The notes under the pieces are model-generated. The model had not been told where the DNA came from. It searched no databases and saw nothing but the letters and a program-made list of their open reading frames with translations. DNA of 38,156 bases from a virus. Below, in pieces: positions 23,828-31,517 of the stretch. The position numbers were made by a program, and so were the translations under genes. Within the stretch, counting starts at the first letter, position 1, and every line of letters starts with the position of its first letter. Where the stretch lies: positions 1-38,156 of IMG/VR virus record IMGVR_UViG_3300010885_039985; one strand, given 5' to 3'.

Positions 23828-24055
23828 ATGAAACGCCTCTCCAACCTCCTCGACGCCGCCTACCTGGCGACCGGCAGCATCAACGGCTACCTCCATATCA
23901 AAGGATTGCCATCAGATCCCTCCAGCGTTGTTGTCCGCAGGAACATCATCCCGGCCTTCCGCTGGACCCAGCTCTGGTACCTCCTGCGCGACGTCCTAAA
24001 AAAAGAAGGGGTGAGCGCCCCCCGCTTCGCCTCCACGGCCTATCCCTCCCGCTGA
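23828..24055 (+). CDS. Hypothetical protein, 75 aa
   Basis: MKRLSNLLDAAYLATGSING, YLHIKGLPSDPSSVVVRRNI, RWTQLWYLLRDVLKKEGVSA. Mixed alpha/beta, no known motif. The frame is open from 23768 inside the previous gene, but the ATG at 23828 starts the plausible domain. Ends 2 bases before the DUF1376 gene. Confidence 0.5.
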   Translation: MKRLSNLLDAAYLATGSINGYLHIKGLPSDPSSVVVRRNIIPAFRWTQLWYLLRDVLKKEGVSAPRFASTAYPSR

Positions 24056-24057
24056 TC

Positions 24058-24948
24058 ATGCACTACTACCAATTTAATCCCTCGGCGTATTGTCTCGATA
24101 CGGCGCACCTTACTAACAAGGAGGATCTTGCCTACCGCCGCCTCCTCGATCTCGCCTACACGAGTGAAAAGGAATTGCCGTTAGATATTACGATTTTAGC
24201 GCGAAAAGTCCGGTGCGGTGCGGCCGAAGTCAAGTCTGTCATCGGTGAGTTCTTCACCAAGACCGAGGCTGGTTACATGAACGAGCGTGTCCAGTTGGAA
24301 CTATCTCACTTAAAGGCCTTTGTGGAGGCTGGAAAGGCCGGTGCCGCGGTGCGATGGGGCAAGAAAAAGCCTAGCCCCCCTACAGAGCAGGAGATGGCAT
24401 CCGATAGCCCCCCTATCAATGGCCATGAGCAAAAGGATAACCCCCTAATGCTACCTAACACCTATGACCTAGAACCTAATTCCCCTGTAGTCCCCAAGAA
24501 TGGGGACAATCAGCTCCTCCATCGAGCCAAGATGCTCTTCAGAATGCGGGATTCTACCCAATTAGATTCAGCGCAACTCCGTTCTTGGAAAAAAAACAAA
24601 GGGGCGGTGGCGACTACTTCCGCCGAAGAGTGGCTGCTTCTGGAGTGGCTCTATGCCCAGCCAGCGGGAGCCAAAGAGGCCGGAGAGTACCGCCGCAAAG
24701 ACCTCTCCACCCTCCTCTCGAACTGGAATGGAGAGATCCAGCGGGCTCGCAGCGAGGCGACCTTCCGCGGATTCCATGCAGAAAAAAAAGAAAAGGCGGT
24801 GGTGGCAGCTCCGCCAGGATGGAGAGACCAACTGACCGAACTCTGCGACGGATCGGATCCCGAGATGATCGAGAGCGTCACCTGGGACCAGCTCACACCA
24901 GCCATTAGGAGCCAGATCGAGGCCCGCCTCGACTGCATTCCTGCTTGA
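24058..24948 (+). CDS. DUF1376/YdaU-type replication-associated protein, 296 aa
   Basis: The N-terminus MHYYQFNPSAYCLDTAHLTN, KEDLAYRRLLDLAYTSEKEL, PLDITILARKVRC, EFFTKTEAGYMNERV is the DUF1376 (YdaU) domain, 'hYyqfn...y...TahLt..EDlAYrRLLdl.Y..E.plp'. Such proteins stand near phage replication genes and are thought to act as replisome organisers. An Asn/Pro linker (about 110-150) joins it to a C-terminal helical domain (WKKNKGAVATTSAEEWLLLE). The DnaB-type helicase in the same operon fits a loader/helicase pair. Confidence 0.82.
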   Translation: MHYYQFNPSAYCLDTAHLTNKEDLAYRRLLDLAYTSEKELPLDITILARKVRCGAAEVKSVIGEFFTKTEAGYMNERVQLELSHLKAFVEAGKAGAAVRWGKKKPSPPTEQEMASDSPPINGHEQKDNPLMLPNTYDLEPNSPVVPKNGDNQLLHRAKMLFRMRDSTQLDSAQLRSWKKNKGAVATTSAEEWLLLEWLYAQPAGAKEAGEYRRKDLSTLLSNWNGEIQRARSEATFRGFHAEKKEKAVVAAPPGWRDQLTELCDGSDPEMIESVTWDQLTPAIRSQIEARLDCIPA

Positions 24949-24952
24949 TCCC

Positions 24953-25288
24953 ATGAAGCCCAGCAAATTCAGTGCCGAGGCCGAATGCAACGAAGAGATC
25001 CTTCGCCAGCTCGCCAGCGCCAAGCGCAACGGCCACAGCCTCCGCATCGAGCCCGACTACGGCACCGGCGTCTGGAACTGGTGGGAAGTTGCCAATGCCA
25101 CCATCGTCGGAGCCGCCTGCGACCGTTGGCTCCGGGCTCGGTACGACCGGACCCGCGACCGAATGATCATGCCGGTGGAGTATCATAAGGCCGTCATGGC
25201 TCGGGATTGCAACCTCATCACCGAGAAGAAACGCCTGGCAGCGCTGGCCGGATCCGAGCCCATCACACCAACACCTCCCTCACCATGA
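24953..25288 (+). CDS. Hypothetical protein, 111 aa
   Basis: MKPSKFSAEAECNEEILRQL, GTGVWNWWEVANATIVGAAC, RMIMPVEYHKAVMARDCNLI. Helical, with conserved-looking Trp residues. No family recognised. Its TGA overlaps the next ATG (25285-25288). Confidence 0.55.
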   Translation: MKPSKFSAEAECNEEILRQLASAKRNGHSLRIEPDYGTGVWNWWEVANATIVGAACDRWLRARYDRTRDRMIMPVEYHKAVMARDCNLITEKKRLAALAGSEPITPTPPSP

Positions 25289-25488
25289 AGCCCTCCCCTG
25301 CACTCTTCACCGCCCAGGCTATCGACGCCCTCCTGGACAAGCTGGGAGCCGTCCTCCGCCAGCGGGACACCGCCATCCGGCTCGGTCTCGCCGCCACCCC
25401 CGACGCCTTCCAGGAGCTCTACGCCATGAAAGAAACAATCACCCGTCAGAACAACACAACCAACACAACACCAACATCACAACCATGA
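25285..25488 (+). CDS. Hypothetical protein, 67 aa
   Basis: MKPSPALFTAQAIDALLDKL, RQRDTAIRLGLAATPDAFQE, with a Thr/Asn-rich tail (NNTTNTTPTSQP) translated from a CA-rich 'aacacaaccaacacaaca' tract. Two helices, perhaps a coiled-coil dimer. Coupled to both neighbours by ATGA overlaps. Confidence 0.55.
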   Translation: MKPSPALFTAQAIDALLDKLGAVLRQRDTAIRLGLAATPDAFQELYAMKETITRQNNTTNTTPTSQP

Positions 25489-25814
25489 GCGCACCCATCA
25501 CCTTCAGCATCGACGTCACCCTCCTGGACAAATCCAGGTTTAAGCACATCACCCGCCAGTCCGGCGTCCCGGCGATCTTCTGCGACATGATCATCCTGCC
25601 GAACAAGCAAGGCCCGGACCGCTTCGGCAATGATGCCATCGTCAAGCAGCAGACCAGCAAGGAAGAGCGCCTCGACGGGAAGGTCGAGATGCCGATCCTG
25701 GGCAATGCCAAGAAGATCGAGGCCAGGATAGCAGCCCCCGCGCCAGCTTCGGCAGCTACAGCAATCAAGGACTCCGTGAGCGCCCTCGAATCTGCGGATA
25801 ACATTCCCTGGTAG
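25485..25814 (+). CDS. Possible SSB-like DNA-binding protein, 109 aa
   Basis: A beta-rich body (MSAPITFSIDVTLLDKSRFK, GVPAIFCDMIILPNKQGPDR, FGNDAIVKQQTSKEERLDGK), then an Ala/Pro linker (AAPAPASAATAIKD) and the tail ESADNIPW. Beta-core, flexible linker and a short acidic tail ending D-x-IP-aromatic is how bacterial and phage SSB proteins are built (tail D-D-D-I-P-F). The body does not show an obvious OB-fold signature to me, so SSB is a suggestion supported by the operon with helicase and YdaU. Confidence 0.45.
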   Translation: MSAPITFSIDVTLLDKSRFKHITRQSGVPAIFCDMIILPNKQGPDRFGNDAIVKQQTSKEERLDGKVEMPILGNAKKIEARIAAPAPASAATAIKDSVSALESADNIPW

Positions 25815-25820
25815 AGGGGA

Positions 25821-25844
25821 GAAACCTGAAAGCTGAAACCTGAA
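25821..25844. repeat. Repeat family D, copy 2
   Basis: 'gaaacctgaaagctgaaac' plus 'ctgaa', immediately before the ATG at 25845. Confidence 0.85.
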
Positions 25845-26222
25845 ATGAAATACATCACGCAATCAAGGTTATCGCAACTATCTGCGATGCCTTTAGATGC
25901 TCGGTACAAGAGTGCATTTCCAACACGCTTACATAGCTCACTTTTGAATTGGAACTACAGCCTTGGGGATCTTGTTCAAATGTCTCATCAACAGCTACTA
26001 AAGCATCGCGGCGTAGGGGTTAATACACTCCATGAGATAAGGGTAGCATTAGTAAATATGGGGTTGGATATTCATATGAAAGTTATCCCTGATACTGAAA
26101 TTGAATCAATCACGCCAAAGTTAGATCACGCGATCTATAAGCTCGAATCACTAACTGGTGATCTTGTTATGGCAGATGCGCTTCGTGAAATAAAGGCGCT
26201 CATCACTTCATTAAAGAAATAA
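25845..26222 (+). CDS. Stand-alone RNA polymerase alpha-CTD-like protein, 125 aa, AT-rich
   Basis: Residues about 25-78 line up with the C-terminal domain of bacterial RpoA: TRLHSSLLNWNYSLGDLVQM against [20 protein letters not shown] in E. coli, then LLKHRGVGVNTLHEIRVALV and NMGLDIHM against '[26 protein letters not shown]'. The arginine corresponding to alpha R265, which contacts UP-element DNA, is kept (Arg28), while several other DNA-contact residues differ. The alpha N-terminal domain is absent. The C-terminal 45 residues are helical and unrelated. The gene is visibly AT-rich (tta, ata, aaa, aga codons) among GC-rich neighbours, so it was acquired from elsewhere. It may retarget or block host transcription. 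Confidence 0.7.
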   Translation: MKYITQSRLSQLSAMPLDARYKSAFPTRLHSSLLNWNYSLGDLVQMSHQQLLKHRGVGVNTLHEIRVALVNMGLDIHMKVIPDTEIESITPKLDHAIYKLESLTGDLVMADALREIKALITSLKK

Positions 26223-26224
26223 CC

Positions 26225-26305
26225 ATGATTCCCAACGACACCATCACCACGGCCGTCACGGCCTTGTGCCTGGTCGTGCTCTTTCTCTGCACGCCGAAGA
26301 CATAA
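26225..26305 (+). CDS. 26-aa membrane microprotein (tentative)
   Basis: MIPNDTITTAVTALCLVVLF ending LCTPKT. A single hydrophobic span. GC-rich codons, unlike the AT-rich gene before it, and an ATG 2 bases after the preceding stop. Too short to prove. Included because phages of this size often encode such peptides. Confidence 0.35.
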   Translation: MIPNDTITTAVTALCLVVLFLCTPKT

Positions 26306-26307
26306 AC

Positions 26308-26340
26308 GAAACCTGAAAGCTGAAACTTGAAACCTGAAAA
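26308..26340. repeat. Repeat family D, copy 3
   Basis: 'gaaacctgaaagctgaaac' followed by 'ttgaaacctgaaaa'. With copy 2 at 25821 it brackets the AT-rich alpha-CTD-like gene, one copy on each side in the same orientation. Confidence 0.85.
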
Positions 26341-26347
26341 TAATACT

Positions 26348-26626
26348 ATGCACTCCACAATCTGCAAACACATCGACCCCTGCACCTGCGCCACCTTGCG
26401 GGAGCCCAAGGCCTCCTCCTTCTGGATGGTCGTCCGCCTCGGGTCCCTCGGGTACACGAAGTCAGATGCCCACCCCACCCGAGAGCACGCCACCTTCGTC
26501 GAGGCCTTCCATGAGGCCGAGCGCCTAGCGGCCGCACATCCCACCCATGCACGAGGATTTGCCGTCCTGGAGGCCCAGCGCATCGTTAAGGCATCAGTCA
26601 CACTTGCCGTCACCAACCTCGCATGA
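26348..26626 (+). CDS. Hypothetical protein, 92 aa
   Basis: MHSTICKHIDPCTCATLREP, SSFWMVVRLGSLGYTKSDAH, PTREHATFVEAFHEAERLAA. An N-terminal C-x5-C-x-C cluster could bind metal. The second half resembles a small alpha/beta domain. An in-frame ATG at 26327 would be inside the repeat, so 26348 is chosen. ATGA overlap with the helicase gene. Confidence 0.55.
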   Translation: MHSTICKHIDPCTCATLREPKASSFWMVVRLGSLGYTKSDAHPTREHATFVEAFHEAERLAAAHPTHARGFAVLEAQRIVKASVTLAVTNLA

Positions 26627-27990
26627 GCCAAGACCATTCCAAGACAGGGATCCCCTGGAACCACGACGCCGAGCGCGGCGTCCTCTGCTCCGCCATGCTC
26701 TCCCCCGAGTGCATGGAGGAGTTGACCGACCTCACCGAGGCTCACTTCTACCATCCCGAGCACACGGCCGTCTGGTCCTGCTTGAGACAGCGGGCCATCG
26801 ACCGCAAGCCGATCGACCTGATCAGCGTTTCGGACGCCATGCAGAATGTCCCGACCTTCAAGGAGAACCCCGCCCTCCTGACCGAGATCGCCATCTTCAT
26901 CAGCACCGCGGCCAATGTCAGCGCCTACGCCGACATCCTGCGGGACAAGGGGATGCGACGGGCCATCCTCCGCACCGCCAACGAGACAGCGCGGCTCGCC
27001 ATGGAGAGCGACGCCGAGCCTCACATCCTCCTCAACGAGGCCGAGGCCAAGTGGCTGGCGCTCCGTGCCGGGACCAAGGCGGAGACCAGCATCAAGCCGA
27101 TCCAGTCCTTCGTCATGGAGGCGCTCGACGGGATCGAGGCCACCTATAAAAACAGAGGGGGATGCGTCGGCCTGGCCACCGGGACCGTGGACTTCGACCG
27201 CATGACCGGCGGCCTGCGCGGAGCCCAGCTTGTGATCGTGGCCGGACGGCCTGGCATGGGGAAGAGCGCCCTGAGTGTGCAATGGGCGACCAGGATGGCC
27301 GAGGCCGGTGAGCCTGTGGCCATTTTCTCACTAGAAATGACTGGAGTGGATCTCGCCGCCAGGATGGTCTGTTCCGAGATGCCCCTCGATCTCGGTGCCG
27401 TGCGGAACGGCTTCATGTCCAAGGAGGACATGCGGAAAATGCCGATGGCAGCCACCAAGATCGGCAACCTCCCGCTCTGGATCGACGAGACGCCAGCCAT
27501 GAACATCTTCGACTTCCGAGGCCGGGCTCGCCGCGCCGTCGTGAAGCATGGGGTCAAGTGCATCGTCGTCGATTACCTCCAGCTCATGACCTCCTCCTCC
27601 AGGAGAGCGAAAGAAAACAGGGCGCACGAGGTAGCCGAGATCAGCATGGCGCTGAAGGCCACGGCCAAGGAGCTCAACATCCCGATCATTGCGGCCGCCC
27701 AGCTTGGCCGGAATGCCGAAGAGCGGGCTCGGCCCAAACTGGCTGACCTGAGAGAGAGCGGCCAGATCGAGCAAGATGCCGATGTCGTCGTCATGCTCCA
27801 CAGGCCGAACAAGGGGAAAACGAACGAGGATGGCACCAGCGCCGACGGCGGCGAGGTAGAGCTGATCGTCGCCAAGCAGCGGAACGGCCCCGTCGGGACC
27901 GTGAACCTCAAGTTCGAGAGCGAATACACCAGGTTTGCGAACGTCACCGAAAAGATGTTCAGCAACAACAAGGAGAAGCGCCAGAAATGA
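26623..27990 (+). CDS. dnaB: Replicative DNA helicase, DnaB family, 455 aa
   Basis: Unwinds DNA at the phage replication fork as a hexamer. The N-terminal domain (residues 11-120) has PWNHDAERGVLCSAMLSPEC and FYHPEHTAVWSCL. The RecA-like domain has Walker A GRPGMGKS (208-215), IFSLEM (H1a region), Walker B IVVDYLQL (314-321), the H3 block AAAQLGRNAE and the DLRESGQIEQDADVVVMLHR region with the arginine finger at the end. Normal length for the family. Last recognisable replication gene of the early operon, coupled at both ends by ATGA. Confidence 0.95.
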   Translation: MSQDHSKTGIPWNHDAERGVLCSAMLSPECMEELTDLTEAHFYHPEHTAVWSCLRQRAIDRKPIDLISVSDAMQNVPTFKENPALLTEIAIFISTAANVSAYADILRDKGMRRAILRTANETARLAMESDAEPHILLNEAEAKWLALRAGTKAETSIKPIQSFVMEALDGIEATYKNRGGCVGLATGTVDFDRMTGGLRGAQLVIVAGRPGMGKSALSVQWATRMAEAGEPVAIFSLEMTGVDLAARMVCSEMPLDLGAVRNGFMSKEDMRKMPMAATKIGNLPLWIDETPAMNIFDFRGRARRAVVKHGVKCIVVDYLQLMTSSSRRAKENRAHEVAEISMALKATAKELNIPIIAAAQLGRNAEERARPKLADLRESGQIEQDADVVVMLHRPNKGKTNEDGTSADGGEVELIVAKQRNGPVGTVNLKFESEYTRFANVTEKMFSNNKEKRQK

Positions 27991-28337
27991 GCGCCCTCAC
28001 TTTACCCAGGATGCAGGACGAGTGCCTTGAAGCGGCGCTCGCTCATGGGGCCACCTTACACTTTGTTGCAGGCAGCGATTCCCCCGGTCCGGTGGATGGG
28101 GGATCTCCGAAGGTGCACGGAGAAGCTGAAAAGGGGTCGCTCCCCGTCCCTGCACAGCTTTCACCCTCGACCGCTTCCTGCACGCATGAGCGTTTCACGG
28201 ACAAGCTGGCGGCCTACCGCGAGATCGACCGCTACGAGAGGCATGGAGAGATTTACGCCGAGCCGGTGGAGATCCTCCGCCCCGCGTTCTGCGTGAGTTG
28301 CGAGAGCTGGTCGATTATCGGGGAGGTGGAAAAGTGA
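27987..28337 (+). CDS. Hypothetical protein, 116 aa
   Basis: MSALTLPRMQDECLEAALAH, a variable middle (GPVDGGSPKVHGEAEKG), then RFTDKLAAYREIDRYERHGE and RPAFCVSCESWSIIGEVEK. The CVSC pair near the end may bind metal. The last codons merge with a 'gtgaaaagtgaaaaagtg' repeat from which the next gene starts. Unknown function. Confidence 0.5.
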   Translation: MSALTLPRMQDECLEAALAHGATLHFVAGSDSPGPVDGGSPKVHGEAEKGSLPVPAQLSPSTASCTHERFTDKLAAYREIDRYERHGEIYAEPVEILRPAFCVSCESWSIIGEVEK

Positions 28338-28597
28338 AAAGTGAAAAAGTGAAAGGTGAAGCAGTAGCCACGAAGCTATCAGTTCCTCCTCCGCGCCTCC
28401 GCGCCTCTGCGGGAGAATCTCCCTCTCTCATTCGGCAGGCCAAAACCAAGCGCGGATTGAAGCTCCTCTTCGGATCCGACTACGACCCGACCAGGTGCGG
28501 GCGCAACTGCACCGACGAAGGCGTCTCGGCCACCTGGCAATGCGGCCAACCAAACGGGAAGGGACTGCACGGCCTCTACTGCTGGAGGCACGCATGA
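28334..28597 (+). CDS. Small cysteine-rich (possible zinc-binding) protein, 87 aa
   Basis: A GTG start overlaps the previous stop (GTGA). The first 36 residues are repeat-derived: VKSEKVKGE from 'gtgaaaaagtgaaaggtgaa' and PPPRLRASAGESP from a family E element (28389-28422). The conserved-looking part is CGRNCTDEGVSATWQCGQPN then GLHGLYCWRHA, with four cysteines and histidines spaced like a zinc ribbon. The original start may have been further downstream. Confidence 0.5.
   Translation: MKSEKVKGEAVATKLSVPPPRLRASAGESPSLIRQAKTKRGLKLLFGSDYDPTRCGRNCTDEGVSATWQCGQPNGKGLHGLYCWRHA
28389..28422. repeat. Repeat family E, copy 3 (in coding sequence)
   Basis: 'ctccgcgcctccgcgcctct' then 'gcgggagaatctcc', read in frame in the Cys-rich gene as PPRLRASAGESP. 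Confidence 0.8.
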
Positions 28598-28637
28598 ATG
28601 AAGTAAAAGTAAAAGGTTGGAAAGTGAAAAAGTTATT

Positions 28638-29030
28638 ATGAAACCATTACCTCTCTGCGCCTCTGCGCCCCTGCGGGAGAACCTCCCCTTCCATATCACG
28701 AAGAACCCTGGCATCTACGCCGAGGATCCGGTTTGGAAACGGTTCTGGAAGACCGAAGGGATCCGCGCGGTGAATCCCGACGGGACCATCATCCACGACG
28801 CCATGGAGCGATTCCGACAGGCCTTTTGTTTCGGCTCCTCCTACATGGAGGCGGCCCAGGAGAATAGAAACGCCGAGTTGCGCGAGCAGATCAAAGCCCT
28901 CCAGCTAGACCTATCCGAAGAGAGCCACCAGAACGATCTCCTGGCCATGGCAAATCGGAGATTGGCCGAGGAGCTCCTCATCGTGAAGAAGAGTTTGAAA
29001 AATTACCACGGAGCCATCGAATCCCTATGA
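28638..29030 (+). CDS. Hypothetical coiled-coil protein, 130 aa
   Basis: From ATG 28638: MKPLPLCASAPLRENLPFHI, where residues 3-16 are translated from a family E repeat. The rest reads KNPGIYAEDPVWKRFWKTEG, AMERFRQAFCFGSSYMEAAQ, then a long charged helix (ENRNAELREQIKALQLDLSE) predicted to be a coiled coil. Unknown function. Next gene overlaps by 4 bases. Confidence 0.55.
   Translation: MKPLPLCASAPLRENLPFHITKNPGIYAEDPVWKRFWKTEGIRAVNPDGTIIHDAMERFRQAFCFGSSYMEAAQENRNAELREQIKALQLDLSEESHQNDLLAMANRRLAEELLIVKKSLKNYHGAIESL
28651..28688. repeat. Repeat family E, copy 4 (at an N-terminus)
   Basis: 'ctctctgcgcctctgcgccc' then 'ctgcgggagaacctcccc', in frame in the first codons of the gene at 28638. APLRENL here is identical to the C-terminal APLRENL of the gene at 6331. 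Confidence 0.85.
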
Positions 29031-29224
29031 GCGCAGGGAAAGGATCCAGCCCAAGGAGCTGCTTCAGCAGAGAGTTCAGGGAGAATTACGAGAAGATTTT
29101 CACGCGGAGACGCGGAGAAATTAATATGGAACTCAGGAACTCAGGAATTACCGCAAGGGAAGTCAGATGGCCAGATCGCGAGACGGGAGAACATTCCGTC
29201 CGATCGGTCTCCCCGCATCCCTGA
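29027..29224 (+). CDS. Small hypothetical ORF largely built of repeats, 65 aa
   Basis: ATGA overlap with the previous gene. MSAGKGSSPRSCFSREFREN, then IFTRRRGEINMELRNSG from 'cgcggagacgcggagaaa' and 'ggaactcaggaactcagg' repeats. Ends in family B (29221). Coupling supports translation, but most of the length is repeat-derived and no fold is visible. It may be a remnant gene. Confidence 0.35.
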   Translation: MSAGKGSSPRSCFSREFRENYEKIFTRRRGEINMELRNSGITAREVRWPDRETGEHSVRSVSPHP

Positions 29225-29258
29225 CCTAACAGTCTAACAGCCTACAGCCTAATAGCCT
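29221..29258. repeat. Repeat family B, copy 2 (38 bases)
   Basis: Exact copy of 177-214, about 29 kb away. It contains the stop of the 29027 ORF and ends 9 bases before the terminase ATG (29268). Confidence 0.92.
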
Positions 29259-29267
29259 ATCTCCCCC

Positions 29268-30884
29268 ATGACTAAATCCTGGACACCGACGCCTCACCCC
29301 GTTCTGCCGCTCCCCCCGACGGAGTGGTCCGCCGACCGCTGGCTCTCCGCTGCGACGCTCCGCGAGGAGATGATCCGCAAGGAGAAGGAGGATCCGTACC
29401 GTCATGTCTATGTCCCACCTCACTGGAAGCTGGCAAGCGAGAGACTGGAGAGTGATCGGGAGGTGCTCGTGATGGGAGGCAACCGCTCCGGCAAATCGTC
29501 CTGGGCGGCGCGGGAAGTGATGCGCGTCCTGGTCGAGAAGCCAAAGAGCCGCGCCTGGTGCTTCCAGACCACCGCTCCCAACTCCGTCGAGATGCAGCAG
29601 CCCTACATCTGGAACATGATGCCCGCCGAGTGGAAGGTCGCCAAGAAAACCAACATCACCAACATCTCCTACTCTCAGAAGAATGGCTTCTCCGAGGCCT
29701 CCTTTGTCCTGCCGAATGGCTCTCAATGCTGGTTTCGGAACTACGCCCAGGATGTCACCACCATCGAGGGAGGAGAGCTCGACGTCATCTGGTGCGATGA
29801 GCTGGTCCCGATGGATTGGCTCGCCACCATGCGCTACCGCCTCCTGGATCGGAATGGCAAGCTGGTTGTCTCCTTCACGCCGGTCGAGGGTTACAGCCCG
29901 ACCGTGAAGGATTATCTCACCGGAGCCGAGATCGTGGAAGAGACTGATGCCGAGCTCCTCCCGATCTACGCCGACCGGGAGGGGGAGCGGGTCCTGGTCA
30001 GTCACGAGCAAGTGCCTCTCCTCCAGCGCTGCGTCCGGCGAAAGGCCTCCATCGTCTATTTCCATACCAGGCTCAATCCCTGGGCCGGATGGGATCGGAT
30101 GCGCTCGGAGCTGGAGAAGGCTGGCAAAAGCGAGATCCTCTGCCGGGCCTATGGAGTCCCGACCAAGGCCATCGCCGGTCGCTTCCCCCTCTTCACCGAG
30201 AAGGTCCATGTCATCCAGGACAGCCGAGTGCCAGCCAAGGGAACGCGGTATCAGTTCATCGACCCTTGTTCCGGCCGAAATTGGTACATGATGTGGATCC
30301 TGGTGGATGAGAGCGGGAGAGGATTTATCTACCGAGAATGGCCCGGCAGCGACTACATCGACGGAGTGGGCTACGCGGGAGCCTGGGCCGAGCCCGACGG
30401 CAAGAAGGCTGATGGCCGAGCGGGACCGGCACAGAAGAGCTTTGGCTTCGGCCTGGAGCGCTACAAGGAGGAGATCGAGAGGCTGGAGAAGGAGGAGACC
30501 GTCTTCGAGCGCTGGATGGATTCACGCTATGGGAACGCCGCCACCGTCTCCAAAGAGAGCGCCACCACCCTGATCGAGGAGTGCGCCGAGATCGGCCTGA
30601 ACTTCGTCGCCACCCCAGGCATCACCATCGACGAGGGGATCCAGTTCATTAACGACTGGCTCCACTACGATCACACCAAGATCGTCGATGCGCTCAACCA
30701 GCCCCGGCTCTACGTCGCCGAGAGCTGCAAGAACATGATCATGGCGCTGAAAGAATGGACCGGCCAGGACGGCAAGAACGGAGCCATGAAGGATCCGATC
30801 GACGTCCTCCGCTACTTCTGCCTCTCCGGCGTGACGAATGTGGAAGGGGAGATTTTGTCAGTTCGATCCGGCGGATCGTACTGA
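29268..30884 (+). CDS. terL: Terminase large subunit, 538 aa
   Basis: The ATP-driven DNA packaging motor and nuclease. The ATPase domain has Walker A GGNRSGKS (70-77) and Walker B DVIWCDE (172-178, catalytic Glu178), with the coupling motif SFTPVEG. The nuclease domain has acidic residues in FIDPCSGRNW (Asp332) and WMDSRYGN (Asp418). Length is usual for the family. No small terminase gene is obvious next to it. One of the small HTH genes could serve. It begins the packaging/head module and is preceded by repeat B without a Shine-Dalgarno. Confidence 0.93.
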   Translation: MTKSWTPTPHPVLPLPPTEWSADRWLSAATLREEMIRKEKEDPYRHVYVPPHWKLASERLESDREVLVMGGNRSGKSSWAAREVMRVLVEKPKSRAWCFQTTAPNSVEMQQPYIWNMMPAEWKVAKKTNITNISYSQKNGFSEASFVLPNGSQCWFRNYAQDVTTIEGGELDVIWCDELVPMDWLATMRYRLLDRNGKLVVSFTPVEGYSPTVKDYLTGAEIVEETDAELLPIYADREGERVLVSHEQVPLLQRCVRRKASIVYFHTRLNPWAGWDRMRSELEKAGKSEILCRAYGVPTKAIAGRFPLFTEKVHVIQDSRVPAKGTRYQFIDPCSGRNWYMMWILVDESGRGFIYREWPGSDYIDGVGYAGAWAEPDGKKADGRAGPAQKSFGFGLERYKEEIERLEKEETVFERWMDSRYGNAATVSKESATTLIEECAEIGLNFVATPGITIDEGIQFINDWLHYDHTKIVDALNQPRLYVAESCKNMIMALKEWTGQDGKNGAMKDPIDVLRYFCLSGVTNVEGEILSVRSGGSY

Positions 30885-30905
30885 AGGGGAAACGAAAAAT
30901 GAAAA

Positions 30906-31154
30906 ATGATGAATGATAAAAACGCCGACACACCCGACCATAACGAGCAACACCTCGAAATGGTTCCAACACCGCGAACCGATGCCTGGACGACCTATAA
31001 TGGCGTGCCGGGGATTGAATATGTCTATGCCACCATCGCCCGCACCCTGGAGCGAGAACTCGCCGATCTCCGATCCCAGCTAGAGCTCGCTTCCCCAAAA
31101 ACTCAAATCATCTCCGAACCTAACAGCCCAACAGCCTTCAGTCTAAACCCCTAA
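30906..31154 (+). CDS. Hypothetical protein, 82 aa
   Basis: The start MMNDKNADTPDHNEQHLEMV lies in a 'gaaaaatgatgaatgataaa' repeat. The core VPTPRTDAWTTYNGVPGIEY and ATIARTLERELADLRSQLEL is a common phage pattern ('PTPRTDA...AR.LERELA'), usually uncharacterised. The end SEPNSPTAFSLNP is translated from a diverged family B repeat. Both termini therefore come from repeats. Confidence 0.55.
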   Translation: MMNDKNADTPDHNEQHLEMVPTPRTDAWTTYNGVPGIEYVYATIARTLERELADLRSQLELASPKTQIISEPNSPTAFSLNP

Positions 31155-31155
31155 T
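31119..31155. repeat. Repeat family B, diverged copy 3
   Basis: 'cctaacagcccaacagcctt' then 'cagtctaaacccctaat', covering the last codons and stop of the 30906 gene. Confidence 0.7.
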
Positions 31156-31158
31156 CAC

Positions 31159-31491
31159 ATGAACCCCATCACCTATCTCCTTCGCCGTCTCCGCTCCCTT
31201 TTCACTCCTTCAGCCTTCAGCCTTCAGCCTTCAGCCTTCGCCGCTTCTCGTCTTTCAGACGAAGAAAGGCTGATGGCCTTCTCCGTCGGCATGGAGGAGG
31301 AGACCCTCTGGTGGCGTGGCCTGCAAGAGCTCCTCTCCGACGCCGAAGCCGACCAGGTGGAGCTCGTCTCGACGGCCAACATCGCCGACAAGCATGGTCT
31401 CCTCGCTCATTGTGCGGGAGGTCTTGACATGATCCGCACGGTGCGTCAGGAGTTGGAGAGAAGACGGCAGGAGTCCATCAGCCCCCGGTAG
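31159..31491 (+). CDS. Hypothetical protein, 110 aa
   Basis: Residues 14-27 (TPSAFSLQPSAFAA) are translated from a 'cttcagc' tandem repeat (31208-31238). The body reads DEERLMAFSVGMEEETLWWR, GLQELLSDAEADQVELVSTA, HGLLAHCAGGLDMIRTVRQE: a helical protein of a type seen in phage head modules. Function unknown. Confidence 0.55.
   Translation: MNPITYLLRRLRSLFTPSAFSLQPSAFAASRLSDEERLMAFSVGMEEETLWWRGLQELLSDAEADQVELVSTANIADKHGLLAHCAGGLDMIRTVRQELERRRQESISPR
31208..31238. repeat. Repeat family F, tandem 'cttcagc' heptamers in coding sequence
   Basis: Four 7-base units 'cttcagc' in the N-terminal codons of the 31159 gene. Confidence 0.85.
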
Positions 31492-31517
31492 AGGGTTGAT
31501 CAACCAAGGTTTCCCCT

